A model generated the notes under the pieces. The model worked only from the letters and a program-made list of their open reading frames with translations. It was not told the DNA's origin and made no database searches. DNA of 64,000 nt from Eulemur rufifrons (lineage: Eukaryota; Chordata; Mammalia; Primates; Lemuridae). Each line of letters begins with the position of its first letter. Within the stretch, counting starts at the first letter, position 1. Position numbers and translations under genes: made by a program. The stretch is from the NCBI RefSeq assembly GCF_041146395.1, contig NC_090989.1:246874843-246938842 (forward strand), read 5' to 3'. Of this stretch, positions 59,771-64,000 are shown one piece after another.

Positions 59771-59774
59771 GCAC

Positions 59775-59980
59775 TCACCCCGCAAATGCCTACTGAGCTA
59801 ACACTCTGGCTGTGTTGTAGATATATAAGGAAAATACAATATGGTCTCAGCTCTGGTGGTCTTGTGGGGGAGACAGACATATAGGCATATGAAGTGATCA
59901 CTACATTATAATGTGGCAAGTACAGTACTAGAGTTACGCTACGATATTTCAGAAGCACCAAGGTGGTATCCAATTCAACA
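59775..59980 (-). repeat. L2 LINE tail, antisense
   Basis: 'aaatgcctactgagctaaca', 'atggtctcagctctggtggt', 'cttgtgggggagacagacat' and 'acattataatgtggcaagta' follow antisense L2. The 116-codon bottom-strand frame over it (59623-59973) is accidental. Confidence 0.78.
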
Positions 59981-60149
59981 TAGGAGGCAATAAAAGATAC
60001 TAGATATGAGTTCTACAGTATTAGTAGAGTTAGATAGGCCAAAAGGATATGTGGTTGAAGGAAAGGCACTGCGCACAGAGTAGGCATGATGGTAAGGAAT
60101 AGCGTGGTAAGGAAAACCTTCGCAGGGTGGGAAAGGCAAGGGCTTCAGG

Positions 60150-60335
60150 TTCATGTTCAAGTCCTGGTTCTACCATTTATTAGCTGGGTAATTCAGACCA
60201 TTTCTTAGTCTATAAAATGCCAATAGTTACAGCGACCTTGCAAATTGGTGTAAGGATTAAATAAGAGCACATGTGTAGAGGAGGCACTATAATGCCTGAC
60301 ATTTGGCAGGCCATCAATAAACGAAGGCTGCTAGT
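60150..60335 (+). repeat. MIR SINE, sense
   Basis: 'tcaagtcctggttctaccat', 'ttattagctgggtaattcag', 'tcttagtctataaaatgcca', 'aggattaaataagagcacat' and 'ggccatcaataaacgaaggc' are in MIR order. Confidence 0.88.
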
Positions 60336-60369
60336 ACTATTTCAAGGATTTTGATGTTGCTGGAACAAA

Positions 60370-60965
60370 AAGTACAAGGCGGGATGAGGTGGGAGGTAGG
60401 AGACAGTCAGATCACAAAGGGCTTCCTTATCAGCCTAAAGAGGCTGAACTCTGTCCCATAAATCACTGAAGCCTCTGAAGGTTTTTAATCAAGAGAGCAA
60501 TGCGGTCAGGGTTGCTTTTGAGATGGATCACTCTGAAAACTGGCTTGAAGCTGGATCTGATGGGGCCAAGACTGGCAGCCAAGAGGTCAGTCAGTAGGCT
60601 GCTCTAATAGCTCTGGAGAGGGCGGTGAAGGCCTGAAATAAGAATGGAAATGAAGGAATGGTGGGAGAAATATTTATCAGGTTAAAAAAGGTAGGGCTTT
60701 GTGATTACATAGAGGTGGGAGAAAAAGGAGAGATGAGGTGGCACACATAACTAGGTTTCAAGTATTGGTGCTGAGTGGATGGGAGTGAAGCAACTAAGAT
60801 TGTAAATGAAAAGGAGGAACAGATGGAGGGAAGATGATGAGTTATTGAGAACCATGTGCCAGGCACTATGCTGAGTTCTGACATTACAAAAATAAATAAG
60901 ACGTGGTCCCTATCTGTAAGGAGCTCATATGCTGGTAGAGAAAACAAAAATAAACAGACAAATAA
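60370..60965 (-). repeat. L2 LINE 3' region, antisense
   Basis: 'cagatcacaaagggcttcct', 'gaagcctctgaaggttttta', 'caatgcggtcagggttgctt', 'atggatcactctgaaaactg' and 'tcagtcagtaggctgctcta' match the antisense L2 3' region. 'accatgtgccaggcactatg' and 'gtaaggagctcatatgctgg' (60845-60940) are the antisense L2 tail, displaced to the wrong side, so at least two L2 pieces are present. Confidence 0.75.
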
Positions 60966-62104
60966 AATAAACTTTGGTTATTTAAAGTCATTTACCTGGA
61001 TTCTTAACAAAAACACATTTACTATCTAATCACAAGAAAATAATCAGACAAATCCCAATCAAGGGATATTTTGCAAGATTATTTGCACTCTTCAAAAGCA
61101 TTAATGTCATGAAAGACAAAAAAATTAGGAGACAGTTCAATATTAAAGTACCACTCAAGAGACGTGACAACTAAATACAATCAGTGAATGATCATTGATT
61201 GGATACTAATCCCCTCCCCACTCCAGGATAACAGTTAAAAGGACATTACTGTGATAATTAAGAAATTTGGATATGAACCATAAGTAATATAATACTATCA
61301 TCACTGTTAGATGTCTTAGGTGTACCAGTGCTACTGTGGTTAACTAAAGGAGGTTTTCAGACAGAGGTACTAAAACACATAAATAGTTGGGATAATATGT
61401 CATAATGTCTACAACTTACAAATAATATAGTTCATATATATGGGTATTATGAATACAGGTAGATGGACAGCATATATGAATGTGGCAAAATGTTCAATTT
61501 GGTGATTTAGATGAAGCGTATCTTTATGTTTGACTTACTACTCTTTCAACTAATCTACAGATTTATATTTTTTAAAAATAAAAAGTTGGAAAAATATAGT
61601 GTGGCACATGTTATGACAGAGGTAGGTCCAACATGCTCTTATACCAGTAAGAAGTGTGGATGAAACAGAGAAGGATGAAACAAAGTCCTCTTTTTAGGTA
61701 ATCCCTTTTTCAATTACAGCGTTTAGCTAACCCCTTTCTCCAAGGTCGTCTTCATGTTTTCATTTTCCTACATAGAATGTTGTGTGCAAACCATCATTTC
61801 AGAAGAGTTCCGGCTGTGATGGTTAGTTGAACCACATTCTGACGCATTGTGGAACAGATAATGTTGATGTCATAACTACAGCACAACTACCAGTATAGAC
61901 ATGGGTTTCTCTAATGAGAAGACTGAACCATGAGAAAGAATATAGCTAGATACATTATTGGGACAAGTTCATAAAACTAATGACAAATCCCTCCGTCTCC
62001 TACAGAAAAGTTCATCCATTTTCAAAGTGTTTCTCTACAGCATTTAATGTTCTTAAATCTTGTCTATTGAAAAGACTTTTCCCATCCCCTATTGATTCTG
62101 AAAA
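60966..62104. other. No gene seen; unassigned DNA
   Basis: The end near 61560-61590 ('tatattttttaaaaataaaa') looks like a decayed L1 tail. Otherwise nothing recognisable. Confidence 0.4.
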
Positions 62105-62460
62105 CAATTCTAACAACTTCCATTTATTGAATATTCCTATACACCAAGTATTATAACTGATATTTTGCATCTATGATATTCATTTATCCAAAAAACATTT
62201 ATTAAGTGAAGACTTTGTAACCGGCACTAGTCAAGGCACTGGAGATACAGCAGGGAACAAAACAGATATAAATTCCTGCCTCTTGGAGCTGATTACATCT
62301 TAATGATCTTATTCAAACTTCACTTATGATCTCATTCAATCTTTGCGATAACCCTGAAAGGGAGATTCAGTGAAATCTCAAACCCTGCCTAGCATTATAG
62401 CTGGGTTCTAACTGTGCTCTGCCAAGTTCCAAGGCACATATTTTTCTTCTATATCACTCC
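62105..62460 (-). repeat. MIR antisense interrupted by an L2 antisense tail
   Basis: Antisense MIR start ('caacttccatttattgaata', 'caccaagtattataactgat') is followed by an L2 tail ('aacatttattaagtgaagac', 'gcactggagatacagcaggg', 'aacaaaacagatataaattc'). A MIR-like continuation follows ('ctcattcaatctttgcgata', 'accctgaaagggagattcag', 'gctgggttctaactgtgctc'). Confidence 0.65.
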
Positions 62461-63699
62461 TTCTTTCCAGTAACTCAGCTTCACTGCAATTTCAGGAATT
62501 TGCAAGGTGATGTGGTTAAATAGGGAGTTGATCAAGAATAAAGAAATGCCTCTTATAAAACCCAAATCAAAAAGCAAGATACACATTCTGTCCAAGAATG
62601 TGAAAGTCTAGGACACAGAGTTTGCACAGTAAAATGTTAGAGTTTCTTGTACCTATCAATAAAAATAAGTACAGAATATTCAAAATCACAATTGCCCTGG
62701 GCACTAAAGGCACTGCCTTAAATTCCATGTGTCCTATCTCTCTTTACACAGTTGGGGTTGTTTCTTGCCTTGTGCTCTCTGTATTTCTTACCACTTTGAT
62801 ATGCCAAGGAGATGTGAATCAGCAGTGAGTGAGTTGGGCCCAGCCAGTGTTCCAGATTTAAGTTTTAACTCATTAAAAAAGCACATCATTCTCTGTAGTG
62901 AATTCAGCAACAAAATTATGGATTCTGAAAAAGACAACCCAAATAAATTCCTACAGCAACTTGATCTTTGACAAAGTAGGGAAGTGCTACAAGTTTGAGA
63001 GCTGCTTAATGAAAACAACAATAATACCGGAGAATGGAAATTTAAAGTGCTAATACCAGCAATTAGAAGTAATGACTAGTTTATTAGGCTATCATTTGAA
63101 ACATTATTTCTGCTTCGACACAAAGCACATTGCTCACACTTCATGCAAAGGAGGCAGTATCCACTGTGCAGAATTTGGGGACTTTCACAAAGCTAAAGTA
63201 CATAGTTCCACTTGTGGTTCTAACTATTTGGCACATCATTTTCTAGAGATACACCAGGGACTGGTTCTAGCACCAACACAGGCAAAGAACTACAGCGAGA
63301 ATATGGCAAACAGGAACCACTGGCAGTTTAGTATGATTAAATCTTAATCTGCAAGGGGGAGAGTCATAAGAGACAAAAATGGAATGCTAAGCAGAAGTAC
63401 AATCATAAAGGACTGCAAAGCAAACAAATTTTGTGAATATATAGCTTCTAAAGAACTTTTAATTGTATAAAATTTAATAATGGTTATTTATCCATGTTTT
63501 TACAAAAATTAATAGTACAGAAACAGAATCTGCTAAAACTTTCAAAAGAAGTATGAATCCCAACTTTAAAGAATCTAAAGCCTTAACCGATGATGCTAAA
63601 TTCTGAATTCTTTCCTGGGCTATCATAGCTTGCTGCAGGTCAGGAAGGGTTTATAATCAAGGCATTGCGGCCAGTCTCAGAGGTTGCAAATTGTAAGAC
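62461..63699. other. No gene seen; unassigned DNA
   Basis: Open frames of 68-91 codons (62622, 62729, 63072) have no recognisable domain; no named repeat. Confidence 0.4.
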
Positions 63700-63840
63700 G
63701 AGTGGTTCTCAGCCGTGGCTGCAAATCAAGATTACCTGGGGAGTTTTAAAATAAACTGATGTCAAGGCCTCACCCTGAGATTCTGATTTAATAGGTCTAT
63801 ATTGGGATTGGACATTGGTATTTTAACAAGCAGGGATGTA
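63700..63840 (+). repeat. MER5A, 3' truncated or decayed
   Basis: 'agtggttctcagccgtggct', 'aatcaagattacctggggag', 'tttaaaataaactgatgtc' and 'gagattctgatttaataggt' are MER5A blocks. The right terminal repeat was not found, so the end is approximate. Confidence 0.82.
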
Positions 63841-64000
63841 AATGCTAAAGGCAAGAAAGAATCCAAACTGCTCTCTATTCTCAGAGCTGATTACATTTTC
63901 TCAGCTGGACCATGAGCTGTTTGCACTCTAATTGGGAACTATCGCTCCTGCTTTATTCATCTTAATATCAATGGCTAGCCACAGAATAGATACTTAATAA

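Noticed and set aside
59623..59973. 116-codon bottom-strand frame
   Set aside because: It overlaps an antisense L2 tail and AT-rich DNA, with no domain likeness.

Overview
This window is nuclear DNA from a mammal, most likely a strepsirrhine primate and probably a lemur. The main evidence is two full-length Alu elements (2714-3048 and 27719-28056). Both carry the extra stretch between the arms ('agctgtccatataatttctt') and the 'gtggcgtcagcctagctcac' diagnostic block that I know from lemur Alus and not from human AluJ/S/Y. The mammal-wide repeats (MIR, L2, MLT1, MER5A, MER2, L1M) fit this. Nothing is bacterial, viral or plasmid-like.

I found no protein-coding gene, no exon I can defend and no RNA gene. 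The longest open frames are about 120 codons. They lie in L1 or LTR sequence, or look like chance frames in AT-rich DNA. The window reads as a gene desert or the inside of a very long intron. It is AT-rich and CpG-poor, and most of it is old, decayed repeats with stretches of unassigned DNA between them.

Layout: 1-8 kb has MIR and L2 fragments, one Alu, a TG microsatellite and a unique stretch near 6.1 kb. 8.27-10.3 kb is a sense-strand L1 that has lost most of its reverse transcriptase through an internal deletion. 10.3-16.8 kb has an MLT1 LTR, MIRs and an 830-bp Tc1/mariner-type DNA transposon. 17-27 kb is sparse, with L2 fragments, one MER5A and a composite GT/AT microsatellite. 27.7-28.2 kb is a lemur-type Alu inserted in a MER5A. 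28.3 to about 32.3 kb is a long antisense ancient L1 keeping its 5' UTR, ORF1 and the front of ORF2 but lacking its 3' end. 33-43 kb mixes L2, MIR, MER5A and MER2 with two non-repeat blocks (33.04-33.50 and 41.98-42.48 kb). 43-54 kb has L2 and MIR, a GC-richer patch with a CTCF-like core at 44.5 kb, and another non-repeat block at 53.15-53.75 kb. 54-64 kb has old L1 tails, a MER5A nested in a CR1/L3-like repeat, MIR/L2 clusters and a terminal MER5A.

The best candidates for function are the non-repeat blocks, which have local CpGs, homeodomain-type TAATTA/ATTA sites, E-boxes, a TALE-type site and an octamer. They look like distal regulatory elements, but only a conservation alignment can show that. 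I see no evidence for a new biological system. The interesting content is repeat history (nested insertions, a microhomology-like deletion inside L1, a transposon with a vertebrate-wide internal motif) and the candidate regulatory islands. Repeat boundaries were judged by eye from remembered consensus sequences and may be off by tens of bases unless target-site duplications are given.
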